From Holophagaceae bacterium (GTDB taxonomy: Bacteria > Acidobacteriota > Holophagae > Holophagales > Holophagaceae): DNA of 64,000 bases. The notes below the pieces were generated by a model, which worked only from the letters and a program-made list of their open reading frames with translations, was not told the DNA's origin and searched no databases. The stretch lies in the NCBI GenBank assembly GCA_016720465.1, contig JADKKO010000001.1, positions 744,001 through 808,000 on the forward strand. Direction: 5' to 3'. Below, piece after piece: positions 44,067 to 53,523 of the stretch (position 1 is its first letter; every line of letters starts with the position of its first letter). The position numbers and the translations under genes were made by a program.

Positions 44067-46661
44067 TCACTCCACCCCTTCCATCACAAACAAAGTCGAC
44101 AGCCTGCGGCGGTAGTTCGTGACCAGGGTGGTGCCGTCGGGGGTGAGGCGGGCGTTGTCGAGGCGGGCGTCCAGGTAGCCGGGGGGCGCGACGGTGCGCC
44201 AGGGCACCTGCTTCCCGGAAGCCGGATCGAGCGCGTGGATCGTCACGGGCAGCCGGCCGGGGCGATAGACGAGGATGCGCTTCATGTCGGGCATCCACTG
44301 GAGCACCCACTGGCCGTCCTGCAAGCCTTTCACGAAGGTCGGCGGGCCTTCGGGCGTTTCCAGGTCCCAGAGCGCGGGACCTTCGCGGCCCCGGGCCAGG
44401 AAGTGGTGGCCATCTGGCGATAAAAAAGCGCCCCGGAGCGGCAGGGTCGTCCCTTCGGGCGTCAGGGGCCGGGCCTGGCCACCTTCGAGATCCTGGATGT
44501 AGACGCGCGTGCCCTTGCCGGCTTCCCCGCCCGAGTAGATCAGGCTCCGGCCGTCGGGTGTGAAGGCCATGGAAAAATAGTTGTCGATGCCGTGGGCCGG
44601 CAGCGACTTCGCGTCGCCGGGCCCCGTCCGGAGCAGCGCCACGTGGGGCTGCGGGCTCCGCAGCACCGTGGCCACCCATTTCCCGTCCGGCGAAAGCGCG
44701 GAAGGCGCGCCGCGGCCCAGGAGCATTGCGGGGCTCCCATCGGTGCGGCGGAGGAACAATTCGTAGTCCGGGCCCGAGCTTTCGCCCTCCTCGTCGAACA
44801 GCAGGCTGGTCCCGTCGGCGGACAACGCCCACAGGTAGGACCAGGTCCGCCAGGACAGATCCCGGACCTCCTTGTCTTTCAGGAACAGGATGCCCGTGCG
44901 CTGGTTCTCCAGGCTGAGCAGGATGCGCCCATCCGCAGCGATGTCATGCAGGTAGAGCGCGCCGGGAATTCGGAGGGCCAGACGAGGCTCGCCCGGGGGC
45001 TCGACCACGTAGAGAGAACTGTCGATGCTGGCCTCCGCCGCGGAGAACCAGATCTCCTTGCCCTTCCACGCGAGTCCGTTCGCGGAGCTCCAGTCCTTTG
45101 TGAGCCGCCGGACTTCGCCGGTGGCGAGGTCCAGCCGGCAGACCCGTCCAGCGTCATCGTTGGGGATCGGATGCTCGATGAAGGCCAGGGCGCTTCCATC
45201 CGGTGCGAAGCGGAGATGGCTGAACCAGCCCGTCGTCTCCGCCTTCACTTGCCCGATGGGATGTTCCACCCGCCAGCGGCCCTCCACATGCCTCACCACC
45301 GCCGGTTCCCCCGCGGGGGACCAATCGGCCCACTCGACGCCCGGCAGCATCTCCCGCGGAGCCGTGGCATCCATGGGCGCCCGGGCGAGGGTCCCGCGGA
45401 ATATCCAGATGTTCGGCTGCTCGCAACGGAGGCCCAGGGCCAACTCGCCTTTTGAAGAGATCCCCAGCAATTGGGCATTCTCCAGGCCCAGCGGACGGTC
45501 CTCGATGTGGTCGAGCCGGCTGGTATAGAGCTTGAATGGCTCTTCTCCCCACGCGGCGCTGTAGACGATGCCTCCGCCGTCCGGAGTGAACCGGGCGGCA
45601 TGGAGCTGCCCTTGGCGGAAGCTCACGCGCGTGTAGCTGGGTTGGGTGGCGGAGCCCCGGGAGCGCCCCCCCAGGAACCAGGCCGAAAACAGCCCTCCGA
45701 TGAGCAGCGCCGCCACCGCAGCGCCCAGGGCCCAGCGCCGCCAGGAGGCGCGGAAGCGCCCGGCCGCGCGCGGACCCCCGAACCCGCTGCCCATGGCGGA
45801 TTCCAGATCGAAGGCCACGTCGCGCATGCTCTGGAACCGGGCTTCCGGACGCTTTTCAAGGCAATGGAGGATGGTCCGCTCCAGGGCGGGCGGCAGGCCG
45901 CCCCGCAGGGAGCCCGGCGGCTCGGGCTCGTCCCGGATGATGGCGGCAAGGATCTCCGGCGCCGAAGGCCGTTCAAATGCCTGGCGTCCGCTGAGCATTT
46001 CATAGAGCACCAGACCGAAGGAGAAAATGTCCGAGCGATGGTCCACCGCTTCGCCGCGGGCCTGCTCGGGGCTCATGTAGCCCACGGTGCCCAGCAGGGT
46101 CCCGGAAATCGTGCTCACGTCATCCTTCCGCCCCGCGGGTTGCGTGTCCGTGAAGGCGGTCTCCCCGACGGGTCCGTTCCTGGGCGTCCGTTTCGCAAGG
46201 CCGAAGTCCAGGATCTTCAGGCGGCCGTCCCGGGTGATGAACAGATTCTCCGGCTTGAGATCCCGGTGGGTGATGCCCTTGTCGTGGGCCGCGGCCAGGC
46301 CGAGGGCCATCTGGTGGGCCAGATCCATGGCCCGCTTCGGCGGCATGGGCCCGGCGGAAATGGCTTCCCGGAGGGACTCGCCCTCCAGCAGCTCCATGGC
46401 GGCGTAGTGGACCTCGCCCTCCTGGCCGATATCGAAAATCCCAAGGATGTTCGGATGTGAAAGCGCGGCCACCGCCTTGGCTTCCCGCTCGAACCGACCC
46501 AGGAACTCGCCCTGCTCCGCCAAGGCGCGCGGCAGCACTTTCACGGCCACCTCGCGCTCCAGCTTGGTGTCCAGGGCCTTGTATACCTCGCCCATGGCCC
46601 CGGCGCCGATCTGGCCCAGGATCGTGTACGGTCCGAGCTGGGCGCCGGGTTGGAGCGTCAT
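44067..46661 (-). CDS. Ser/Thr protein kinase with TolB/WD40-like propeller, copy 1
   Basis: 864 residues from the ATG at 46661. A complete Hanks-type kinase domain: GAGAMGEVY (P-loop), VAVKVL (Lys), HRDLKPEN (catalytic loop), DFGLAK and GTVGYMSPEQARGEAVDHRSD. One membrane helix follows (about 320-342), then a propeller of TolB-like blades (FTPDGGGIVYSAAWGEE and similar). The kinase is cytoplasmic and the propeller outside, probably sensing or scaffolding. Such fusions are abundant in Acidobacteriota. It resembles the kinase at 61582 over the full length. The frame extends 52 codons upstream but begins to match the family only here. Confidence 0.92.
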   Translation of the reverse strand: MTLQPGAQLGPYTILGQIGAGAMGEVYKALDTKLEREVAVKVLPRALAEQGEFLGRFEREAKAVAALSHPNILGIFDIGQEGEVHYAAMELLEGESLREAISAGPMPPKRAMDLAHQMALGLAAAHDKGITHRDLKPENLFITRDGRLKILDFGLAKRTPRNGPVGETAFTDTQPAGRKDDVSTISGTLLGTVGYMSPEQARGEAVDHRSDIFSFGLVLYEMLSGRQAFERPSAPEILAAIIRDEPEPPGSLRGGLPPALERTILHCLEKRPEARFQSMRDVAFDLESAMGSGFGGPRAAGRFRASWRRWALGAAVAALLIGGLFSAWFLGGRSRGSATQPSYTRVSFRQGQLHAARFTPDGGGIVYSAAWGEEPFKLYTSRLDHIEDRPLGLENAQLLGISSKGELALGLRCEQPNIWIFRGTLARAPMDATAPREMLPGVEWADWSPAGEPAVVRHVEGRWRVEHPIGQVKAETTGWFSHLRFAPDGSALAFIEHPIPNDDAGRVCRLDLATGEVRRLTKDWSSANGLAWKGKEIWFSAAEASIDSSLYVVEPPGEPRLALRIPGALYLHDIAADGRILLSLENQRTGILFLKDKEVRDLSWRTWSYLWALSADGTSLLFDEEGESSGPDYELFLRRTDGSPAMLLGRGAPSALSPDGKWVATVLRSPQPHVALLRTGPGDAKSLPAHGIDNYFSMAFTPDGRSLIYSGGEAGKGTRVYIQDLEGGQARPLTPEGTTLPLRGAFLSPDGHHFLARGREGPALWDLETPEGPPTFVKGLQDGQWVLQWMPDMKRILVYRPGRLPVTIHALDPASGKQVPWRTVAPPGYLDARLDNARLTPDGTTLVTNYRRRLSTLFVMEGVE

Positions 46662-46910
46662 GAGCTGCTGCCGGAGGGAAGCAGACGCCCCTTGGCTGCA
46701 GTCTCGGCGGGAGCGCCCCGGTTCAACGACCTGATCCGGAGCGGAAAGGGAGTTCTGGCCGGAGCCGCCGGGGCGTTGCAGAGGATTGGCATGGGGGATT
46801 CCTGGTCCTGGATACACCTAATGACTTGCGGGGGTCAAGGCAAAGCCTCAGCGTCCGCGGGCTGGGACCACCAGCCGAAATCCGCACCTGGAGCCGTCTG
46901 GCGGAAGCTC

Positions 46911-47157
46911 ATACGAGTTTGCATTCGAAAAGATAAAAATTCACCACCAAGACAAAGAACAAGAAAGACCATGCTCACATGGCTGATCTGGCTCGAAATC
47001 TGGGGGGCGTAGCGGCGGGCGAGGCGTTCGTGGCGGCGCGGATCAAGCGTGAGCCCGCCGCCGGGCCACCTGAATTTCATCTGCGAAGCTCGCACATGAC
47101 GGGTCTCTTTGTGCCCTTTGTGCCTTGGTGGTCCTATTTCTTTGAATGCAGCTTGGA
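46911..47157 (-). repeat. Dispersed palindromic element, family 1, copy C
   Basis: The 497-bp gap 46662-47158 contains this element in reverse orientation. Its ends are TTCACCACCAAGA (plus strand, about 46938) and CCTTGGTGG (about 47122). Read on the minus strand it aligns with copies A and B: inverted end, CGAGCTTCGCAGATGAAATTCA, GGCCCGGCG, CAGATTTCGAG, then the opposite end. It abuts the stop codon of the downstream permease. The remaining 46662-46910 holds the kinase upstream region with no gene seen. Confidence 0.65.
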
Positions 47158-47158
47158 A

Positions 47159-48289
47159 TCAGGCCATGGTCTTCTTGAAGCGGCCCGCGGCGAGCGCCAG
47201 CAGCGCCGCGCCGAGCACGAACAGTTCGAGCATCTGGGGCCAAAGGACGCTGAAGCCAACGCCCTTAAGGAATACGCCCCGGATGATGATGAGGAAGTGC
47301 CGGAGGGGGTTCAGATAGGTGAGCCACTGCACCGGCTCGGGCATGTTCGCGATGGGATAGATGAAGCCGGAGAGCAGGATGGCGGGCATGGCGAAAAAGA
47401 ACGCGGTCATCATGGCCTGCTGCTGGGTGCGGCTCATGGTGGAGATGAGCAGGCCCACGCCCAGGGTGCTCATGAGGTAGAGCCCTGTGGCGAAGAAGAG
47501 CGTAGGTGGATTGCCGACGAGGGGCACTTTGAACCAGAAGACCGCCACGAGGCTCACCAGGGCCACATCCACGAAGCCGATGAGGGCGAAGGGGACGGTC
47601 TTGCCGAGGATGAATTCCAGCCTTCCGATGGGCGTCACCATGATCTGCTCCATGGTTCCGATCTCGCGCTCGCGGACGATGGCCATGCTCGAAAGGATGA
47701 TGGAGATGAGCATGACCAGCGAGGCGATGACGCCGGGCAGGAAGTAGTAGCGGCTCTCCAGGTTGGGGTTGAACCAGGCCCGGGAGGCCAGCGACACCGG
47801 GTCGGAATCGAATCGCACGCCCGCGCTGCGCGACATCCGGCCGATCATCGTCTTCTGGTTGTGCGCCGCGGCGATCCGCGACGCGTAGGAGAGCACGATG
47901 CCCGCGGTGTTGGAATCCGAGCCGTCGAGCAGGAGCTGGACCACGGCGGTCCGGCCTCCGTTCAGCTCCTGCCCGAACCCGCGGTTCAGGCGCAGCACCG
48001 CCTTGACGTTCCCGGAGTCGATGGCTTGCCGGACCTCTTCTTCGCGGCCCAAGCGCCGCCGCACATCGAAGTAGCCGGAGCCTTCGAAGCGGGCCACCAG
48101 TTCCCGGCTGGCGGGCGTGTTGTCCAGGTCGTACACGGCCGTCGGGATGTGGCGCACATCCGTATTGACGGCGTACCCGAAGATCACGACCTGGAGGACG
48201 GGAATGACCAGGATGACGGCGCGCATCCTCGGATCCCGGAAGACCTGGATGAATTCCTTGATGAGCATGTGCTTCAGCCGTTCGAACAT
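47159..48289 (-). CDS. ABC-2 type permease, YbhR-like
   Basis: 376 residues from the ATG at 48289. An N-terminal helix after the KEFIQVFRDPRMR segment, a large extracytoplasmic domain (about 45-170) and five C-terminal helices with EREIGTMEQIMVTPIGRLEFILGK. Last gene of the exporter operon, 2 nt after the other permease. A long in-frame extension upstream is antisense noise. The substrate is unknown; E. coli YbhGFSR exports antibiotics and cations. Confidence 0.9.
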   Translation of the reverse strand: MFERLKHMLIKEFIQVFRDPRMRAVILVIPVLQVVIFGYAVNTDVRHIPTAVYDLDNTPASRELVARFEGSGYFDVRRRLGREEEVRQAIDSGNVKAVLRLNRGFGQELNGGRTAVVQLLLDGSDSNTAGIVLSYASRIAAAHNQKTMIGRMSRSAGVRFDSDPVSLASRAWFNPNLESRYYFLPGVIASLVMLISIILSSMAIVREREIGTMEQIMVTPIGRLEFILGKTVPFALIGFVDVALVSLVAVFWFKVPLVGNPPTLFFATGLYLMSTLGVGLLISTMSRTQQQAMMTAFFFAMPAILLSGFIYPIANMPEPVQWLTYLNPLRHFLIIIRGVFLKGVGFSVLWPQMLELFVLGAALLALAAGRFKKTMA

Positions 48290-48291
48290 GC

Positions 48292-49425
48292 TCACACCAG
48301 CCTTTTTTTGAACGACGTCACGGCCAGGCCCAGCATCGCCGCGCCGAACACCACCATCAGCAGGCATTCCAGCCACAACTCCGAGAGTCCCATGCCCTTG
48401 AGGTAGAGGCCCCTCAGGATGGTCACGAAGTAGCGCGCGGGCACCAGGTAGGTGATCACCTGCAGCGCCTTCGGCATGTTCGCGATGTCGAACATGAAGC
48501 CCGAAAGCAGGAAGGCGGGCAGGAAGGTGGTCGTGAAGGCCATCTGGCTGGCGAGGAGCTGCGTCTTGGCGAGGCTGCTGATGAGGATGCCCATGCACAG
48601 CGCGCCCACGAGGTAGACCGCCGACACCGCGGCGAGCAGCAGCAGGCTTCCGCGCATGGGCACCTCGAAGAGGTACCGCCCGGCCAGCACCGAGAGGATC
48701 AGGTCCAGCACCCCCACCGCGAAGTAGGGCATGAGCTTGCCCAGGATCAGCTCCGGACCCCGCACGGGGGTGGAGATGAGCTGCTCCATGGTGCCGGTCT
48801 CCCACTCCCGCGCCACCGTGAGCGAAGTGAGCACCGCAGCGATGAGCATGATGATCACGGCGATCAGGCCCGGGACGATGAAGATCCGGGACTGCATGTC
48901 CGTGTTGAACCAGACCCTCGGGCGGAGTTCCAACGGAATCGCCGGCACGCGCCCCGTGAGCCTCCGGGCCTGTTCCAGGACGATCTCCTGCGAATAGCCG
49001 CGCACGATGGATTCCGCGTAGCCCAGGGCCAGGGTGGCGGTGTTGGCGTCGCTGCCGTCGGCCAGGATCTGCACCTGGACCGGCCGGTCCGCCGCCACCT
49101 TCCGGCCGAAATCCACGGGCACGACCAGGGCCATCATGGCCCGGCCGTGGTCGATCTCCTCCTCCGCCTCCCCATAGCCACCGACGCGGCGCACCAGCGA
49201 AAAGTACCGCGACCCCTCGAACCGGGACACCAAGTCCCGGCTCTGGACCGTACCGCTCCGGTCCCACACCACCAGCGGCACCCGGTCCACGTCGAGCGTG
49301 AGGGCATAGCCGAAGAGCAGCAGCAGCACCAAGGGCAGGAAGATGCTGATGCCCAGGGCCCTGGGATCCCGCAGGACATGGATGAATTCCTTGCGGGCCA
49401 CCGCCCAGAGCCGGACCGGGTTCAT
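48292..49425 (-). CDS. ABC-2 type permease, YbhS-like
   Basis: 377 residues from the ATG at 49425, overlapping the ATPase stop as ATGA. Same architecture as its neighbour: KEFIHVLRDPRALG, extracytoplasmic domain, then EWETGTMEQLISTPVRGPELILGK and five helices. The two are paralogues and probably form a heterodimeric membrane pore. Confidence 0.92.
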   Translation of the reverse strand: MNPVRLWAVARKEFIHVLRDPRALGISIFLPLVLLLLFGYALTLDVDRVPLVVWDRSGTVQSRDLVSRFEGSRYFSLVRRVGGYGEAEEEIDHGRAMMALVVPVDFGRKVAADRPVQVQILADGSDANTATLALGYAESIVRGYSQEIVLEQARRLTGRVPAIPLELRPRVWFNTDMQSRIFIVPGLIAVIIMLIAAVLTSLTVAREWETGTMEQLISTPVRGPELILGKLMPYFAVGVLDLILSVLAGRYLFEVPMRGSLLLLAAVSAVYLVGALCMGILISSLAKTQLLASQMAFTTTFLPAFLLSGFMFDIANMPKALQVITYLVPARYFVTILRGLYLKGMGLSELWLECLLMVVFGAAMLGLAVTSFKKRLV

Positions 49426-50396
49426 CGGGCGAACTCCTTCTGGGCGCCTTCGATCCGGTCGCGCGCCTCGATGAGCGCAACGAAGACATCCTCCAGCGAA
49501 GGGGTGATGCGTTCCGCGGCTTCGACCGCGAAGCCAGCGGTTTCGAGAGCTTGGCGGAGCCGGGGAGCAAGAGCCTCGGCGTCGCCGGTCATCACGTGGA
49601 TCTCGCGTCCGAAGAGGGCCGCGTCCCGCGCGCCATCCAAGGCCGATGCCACTAGGAGCGCCTCCTGGGGCTGTGCGCAGGCGATGCGCAGCACCTGGTC
49701 GGGCATCGCGTGTTCCTTCAGGTCGCCGGCGGTGCCCTCGGCGATGAGTTCCCCCCGGTAGATGAGCGCCAGGCGGTCGCAGTACTCGGCCTCCTCCATG
49801 TAGTGGGTGGTGACGAATACGGTCACACCCGTGGCCGCGAGGCCGTAGATCAGATCCCAGAATTGACGCCGGCTCAAGGGATCCACGCCCGAGGTCGGCT
49901 CGTCCAGGAAGAGGATCCGCGGTTCGTGGAGCAGCGCGCAGCCCAAGGAGAGACGCTGTTTCCAGCCCCCCGGCAGCAAGCCTGTCCGAGTCTTGCGGTG
50001 GTCCTGGAGGCCTGAAATCTGAAGCACCCATTCCTTGCGGGCCAGCTTCTTCTCTTTCGGGATCCGGTAGATGCCGCTGAAGAAATTGATGTTTTCCTCC
50101 ACCGTCAGATCTTCATAGAGCGAGAATTTCTGGCTCATGTAGCCGATGCTGCGCTTGATCTCCTCCCGTTCGGTGTGGATGTCGAAGCCCGCCACGGTGC
50201 CGCTGCCCCCGCTGGGTTCCAGCAGCCCGCAGAGCATGCGGATGGTGGTGGACTTGCCCGCGCCGTTGGGTCCCAGGAAGCCGAAGATCTCGCCCTGGCG
50301 CACATCCAGGCTCACGCGGTCCACCGCTACGAACTCCCCGAAGCGCCGCGAAAGATCCCGCAGCGTGACCGCCAAAGGCGCGGGTTCAGGCGTCAT
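49422..50396 (-). CDS. ABC transporter ATPase (second half of a YbhF-like pair)
   Basis: 324 residues. Walker A GPNGAGKSTT, signature region LPGGWKQRLSLGCALLHEP, Walker B ILFLDEPTSGVDP, and the H-loop TTHYMEEAE. The ABC signature (normally LSGGQ) reads LPGGW here. In E. coli YbhF the two ATPase domains are fused; here they are separate, overlapping genes. Confidence 0.93.
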   Translation of the reverse strand: MTPEPAPLAVTLRDLSRRFGEFVAVDRVSLDVRQGEIFGFLGPNGAGKSTTIRMLCGLLEPSGGSGTVAGFDIHTEREEIKRSIGYMSQKFSLYEDLTVEENINFFSGIYRIPKEKKLARKEWVLQISGLQDHRKTRTGLLPGGWKQRLSLGCALLHEPRILFLDEPTSGVDPLSRRQFWDLIYGLAATGVTVFVTTHYMEEAEYCDRLALIYRGELIAEGTAGDLKEHAMPDQVLRIACAQPQEALLVASALDGARDAALFGREIHVMTGDAEALAPRLRQALETAGFAVEAAERITPSLEDVFVALIEARDRIEGAQKEFAR

Positions 50397-51328
50397 GAGG
50401 CCCTCCCCTGGACGTTTTGCGGAAGCGCGGAGGTGAAGACATCCTCCAGTGATGGCTCGTCGACGCGGATTTCGAGGCAGGCCAACCCTTCCCGTTTCAG
50501 CACGGTCCCGATGGCGGAGCGTCCCCGATCGACGTCGTCCACCACCACGTGCAGGCGGTCGCCGAACAGAGCGACAGAGCCAAGTTCCGCCTCCCGGAGC
50601 AAGGCCCCTGCCCTCCGCACCTGCTCACAGCGCACCACCAGGAGCGTGCCCTTCATCAACTTCTTGACGCCGTCCACCGTATCGCACGCCAAAAGCTTCC
50701 CCTGGTGCATGAGACCGATGCGGCTGCAGCGCTCGGCTTCATCGAGGTAGGCGGTGGACACGAAGATGGTCACCCGTTCCCGCAGGAGCTGGTAGAGGAT
50801 GCGCCAGAAGTCCCGGCGGGAGACCGGATCCACGCCGTTGGTGGGTTCGTCCAGGAAGAGCACCTTGGGTGTGTGGACCAGGGTGCAGGCGAGGCCCAGC
50901 TTTTGCTTCATGCCGCCAGAAAGATCGCCCGCGCGGCGGCGCTTGAAGGGGGTCAGATTGCTGAAGGCCAGCAGGCGGTCCACGCGCTCGTCGCGCCCTT
51001 TGCGGCCCACACCGTAGAGGTCCGCGTAGAAATCGATGTTTTCGATGACCGTGAGATCGGGATAGAGGCCGAAGCGCTGGCTCATGTAGCCGATGCGCTC
51101 CTTGATGGATTCGGCCTCGCGCGCCACGTGGAGCCCATCCACCCACGCATCCCCCGAAGTGGGCGCCAGGATGGCCGTGAGCAGGCGCATGGTGGTGGTC
51201 TTGCCCGCTCCATCCGGGCCGACCAATCCGAAGATCTCCCCTTCCGCCACCGAGAACGACAGGCCGTCCACGGCCAGGACCCCGCCGAATCCGCGCGTCA
51301 GGGCTTCGACCCGGATGGCGTCGGTCAA
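50393..51328 (-). CDS. ABC transporter ATPase (first half of a YbhF-like pair)
   Basis: 311 residues from a TTG at 51328 that overlaps the stop of the HlyD gene (TTGA); GGAG lies 8 nt upstream. Walker A GPDGAGKTTT, signature LSGGMKQKLGLACTL, Walker B VLFLDEPTNGVDP. The H-loop position reads STAYLDEAE, i.e. without the usual His, so this half may be a degenerate ATP site. Confidence 0.92.
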   Translation of the reverse strand: MTDAIRVEALTRGFGGVLAVDGLSFSVAEGEIFGLVGPDGAGKTTTMRLLTAILAPTSGDAWVDGLHVAREAESIKERIGYMSQRFGLYPDLTVIENIDFYADLYGVGRKGRDERVDRLLAFSNLTPFKRRRAGDLSGGMKQKLGLACTLVHTPKVLFLDEPTNGVDPVSRRDFWRILYQLLRERVTIFVSTAYLDEAERCSRIGLMHQGKLLACDTVDGVKKLMKGTLLVVRCEQVRRAGALLREAELGSVALFGDRLHVVVDDVDRGRSAIGTVLKREGLACLEIRVDEPSLEDVFTSALPQNVQGRAS

Positions 51329-52299
51329 AACTGGATCTCCGCGTCCGCGGGCATGCCGGGCTTCAGCTCCAGGTTCGGATTGGGAACGTCGATCTTGATG
51401 CGGTAGACCAGCTTCACCCGCTCCTTCTGCGTCTGGACGCTCTTGGGCGTGAATTCGGCTTCCGAGGAGATGAAGGACACGCGGCCTTCGTATTTCTTGC
51501 CCGGGTAGGTATCCGTGGTCAGGTAGACGATCTGTCCGGTTTTCACCCGGCCCAGATCCGTCTCCTCGATGTAGGCCCGCAGCCAGAGCTTGGTCAGATC
51601 CGCCAGGGTCACCACCGACGTTCCCGGGGCCACATATTCGTTGGGTTCCACATTCTTGGAGAGCACCACGCCGGCGGTGGGCGCTGTCAAAGTGGCATAG
51701 CCCAGCTGAGTCTGGGCCAGGGCCAGGGCCTGCTGAGCCTGCTCGTACCGGGCCCTGGCCTGGGCGATATCCTCGGCCCTCGGCCCCATCTTGACGAGCG
51801 CATGCTGCTGTTCGGCTTGCCGGGCTTTGGCCTTGGCCGCCAGAAATGCGGCATGGGAAGCCTCATAGTCGCGGATGGAGAGGATGCCCTGCTTGTAGAG
51901 ATCATGGATCCGGGCTTCATCCGGCTCCTGCCGCTTCAAGTCGGCGGTGGCCTGATCCAGGGCGGCCTTCGAGGCTTCGACCTCCTCCTTGCGGGATCCG
52001 GCGAGCAGCTCCGCCAGGGCGGCCTTGGCGGTGGCCGCATTGGCCTGCTGCATGGCCACCTGCTGTTCCAGGTCCCTGGCATCGAGCCGGGCGATGAGCT
52101 GCCCCTGCTTCACCAGGAGCCCCTCGTCCACGGGGCGCTCCAGCACTTTGCCCGGAACCCGGAAACTGACTTCCGTCTGGACCACCTCCAGGTTTCCGGA
52201 GAGCCGGAGGCGGTCGCTTGGTCCGCTCCGGTCGCAGGTGACGAGCAAAGCGCCCGCGATCATGGAGGCGGCGATGGGGAGGAGGGATTTTCGATACAT
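51325..52299 (-). CDS. HlyD-family periplasmic adaptor, YbhG-like
   Basis: 324 residues. The N-terminus (SMIAGALLVTC) can be read as a lipobox, so it may be a lipoprotein. Then a biotinyl-lipoyl half (GKVLERPVDEGLLVKQGQ), a long helical hairpin (about 80-190), the second lipoyl half (LTAPTAGVVLSKNVEPNEYV) and a beta-barrel domain. It connects the inner-membrane exporter with the outer membrane. AAGGAG lies 8 nt before the ATG. Confidence 0.93.
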   Translation of the reverse strand: MYRKSLLPIAASMIAGALLVTCDRSGPSDRLRLSGNLEVVQTEVSFRVPGKVLERPVDEGLLVKQGQLIARLDARDLEQQVAMQQANAATAKAALAELLAGSRKEEVEASKAALDQATADLKRQEPDEARIHDLYKQGILSIRDYEASHAAFLAAKAKARQAEQQHALVKMGPRAEDIAQARARYEQAQQALALAQTQLGYATLTAPTAGVVLSKNVEPNEYVAPGTSVVTLADLTKLWLRAYIEETDLGRVKTGQIVYLTTDTYPGKKYEGRVSFISSEAEFTPKSVQTQKERVKLVYRIKIDVPNPNLELKPGMPADAEIQF

Positions 52300-52341
52300 G
52301 GATGGGACTCCTTCGTGAAGCTGGATGGCGGAGGGCCAGCT

Positions 52342-53031
52342 TCAGGTGCCGGCCAAGGTGCTGAGGAAGGCCAGCCCCTCCTGGGGCTTGGCGGCCACTC
52401 CCCGCCAGAAAAGTTCGAACCAGGCGCGCTCCGCCCAGGCCACGGCATCCTCGGCCTTGATCTCGATGAGCTGAGGCGCCATGACCGGGATCAGGTCCAG
52501 GATCTCGAATTCCATCCGGATGAAGAAGAAGACCCCCAGCATGGGTGGCAGATCGGCCCGGATGTGCCCCCGCTGGATACCCTGCCGCATAAGCTGGGTC
52601 AAGGTCTGCAGAAGGGGCGAGATCCGCTGGGTGAGCGCGTCCATGGTGCCCTCGGCGCCCCGGACGATCTCTCCGCGGACCGTGGCGCGGAAGCCCGCGT
52701 CATGGACCAGACGGGTGTGGTAGGTCTGCAGGATGGCCCACAGCCGCTCGGCGGTGTGGCGGGGGTCCTCGGGGTCCGCGATGCTTTGCAGCATCTGGAG
52801 CATGTCCGGGAATTTGCGGTCCAGGAGCGCGCTGAACATCGCGCCCTTGCTTTCGAAGTGGTAGTAGATCAGCGCGGGATCGCAGCCGGCCTCCCGGGCG
52901 ATGGCCCGGATGCTGGCGCCCTGCACCCCTTCGCGCGCGAATACCGCCTGGGCCGCATCCAGCAGGTGCCCCGGATCCACCTTCTTGGCCTTGGGTCCGC
53001 GGTTCCGGGATGGTTCGGCTCGCTGGGGCAA
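52342..53031 (-). CDS. TetR-family regulator of the exporter operon (CecR-like)
   Basis: 229 residues from a TTG at 53031, supported by GGAGGG 4-5 nt upstream. The helix-turn-helix is GASIRAIAREAGCDPALIYYHFESKGAMF. The C-terminal domain is helical, as in ligand-binding TetR proteins. It is first in the operon, 42 nt before the HlyD gene, the same order as E. coli cecR-ybhGFSR. A perfect 20-bp palindrome lies 9 bp upstream of its start. Confidence 0.92.
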   Translation of the reverse strand: MPQRAEPSRNRGPKAKKVDPGHLLDAAQAVFAREGVQGASIRAIAREAGCDPALIYYHFESKGAMFSALLDRKFPDMLQMLQSIADPEDPRHTAERLWAILQTYHTRLVHDAGFRATVRGEIVRGAEGTMDALTQRISPLLQTLTQLMRQGIQRGHIRADLPPMLGVFFFIRMEFEILDLIPVMAPQLIEIKAEDAVAWAERAWFELFWRGVAAKPQEGLAFLSTLAGT

Positions 53032-53040
53032 TGGCCCTCC

Positions 53041-53060
53041 ATTTCAACACACGTTGAAAT
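53041..53060. promoter_or_regulatory. Palindromic operator, probable TetR site
   Basis: ATTTCAAC-ACAC-GTTGAAAT: perfect 8-bp arms, 4-bp centre. It sits immediately upstream of the tetR ribosome site, a usual place for autorepression. Partial matches (GATTGAACC at 53064, GGTTGAAACC at 53104) lie nearby and could be weaker half-sites. Confidence 0.65.
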
Positions 53061-53160
53061 ATGGATTGAACCAGCTTTCGCAGCAAGTGGAATCTTCATC
53101 AAAGGTTGAAACCCAAAGCGGGCGGACTGGATCCGCGCAATGCCCGCGAAGGCGGATGCC

Positions 53161-53447
53161 TAGTCGCGTTCCATCGTGTAGAAAACAATTCACCGCCAAG
53201 ACGCCAAGCACGCCAAGGATACTCATCATGTGCCAGCTCCGCGAATGGAATTCAGACGGCCCGGCGACGGCCTCACGCCTTGGTGTGACCCGCGCCGGGC
53301 CGTCTGAATTTGCGGACCTTGGGCCCGCTGGCGCTACGCGCCCCGCGAAGCGGTTTCGGGCTCAAATCAACATTGATGGAGTTTGCTTTTCTTGGCGTGC
53401 TTGGCGTCTTGGCGGTGAATTCTATCTTTTTTAAGGCAACTCCGTAT
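53161..53447 (+). repeat. Dispersed palindromic element, family 1, copy B
   Basis: About 287 bp in the 492-bp gap between tetR and mqnE. Inverted ends: TTCACCGCCAAGACGCCAAG on the left, its complement with a one-unit insertion on the right. A perfect 16-bp internal hairpin (TTCAGACGGCCCGGCG with its complement). Same orientation as copy A and clearly homologous. The rest of the gap holds the tetR operator on one side and the mqnE leader (53448-53523) on the other. Confidence 0.78.
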
Positions 53448-53523
53448 GATGCCACCGCCCGCGTCCCGCCTGGAACCTGCGCCCGCCATCCGCAGCCGGT
53501 AGACTGGAACCAGAGGTCACGCA

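Noticed and set aside
47159..49570. A single 803-residue permease covering both ABC-2 genes
   Set aside because: The region above 48289 in that frame is out of phase with the second permease, which has its own conserved frame; only the part from ATG 48289 is real.
52869..53523. Open frames across the family-1 repeat near tetR (e.g. residues reading LGVLAVNSIF)
   Set aside because: Their sequence is set by the repeat; the same peptide-like strings arise at 10738 and 46911 without any start or ribosome site.
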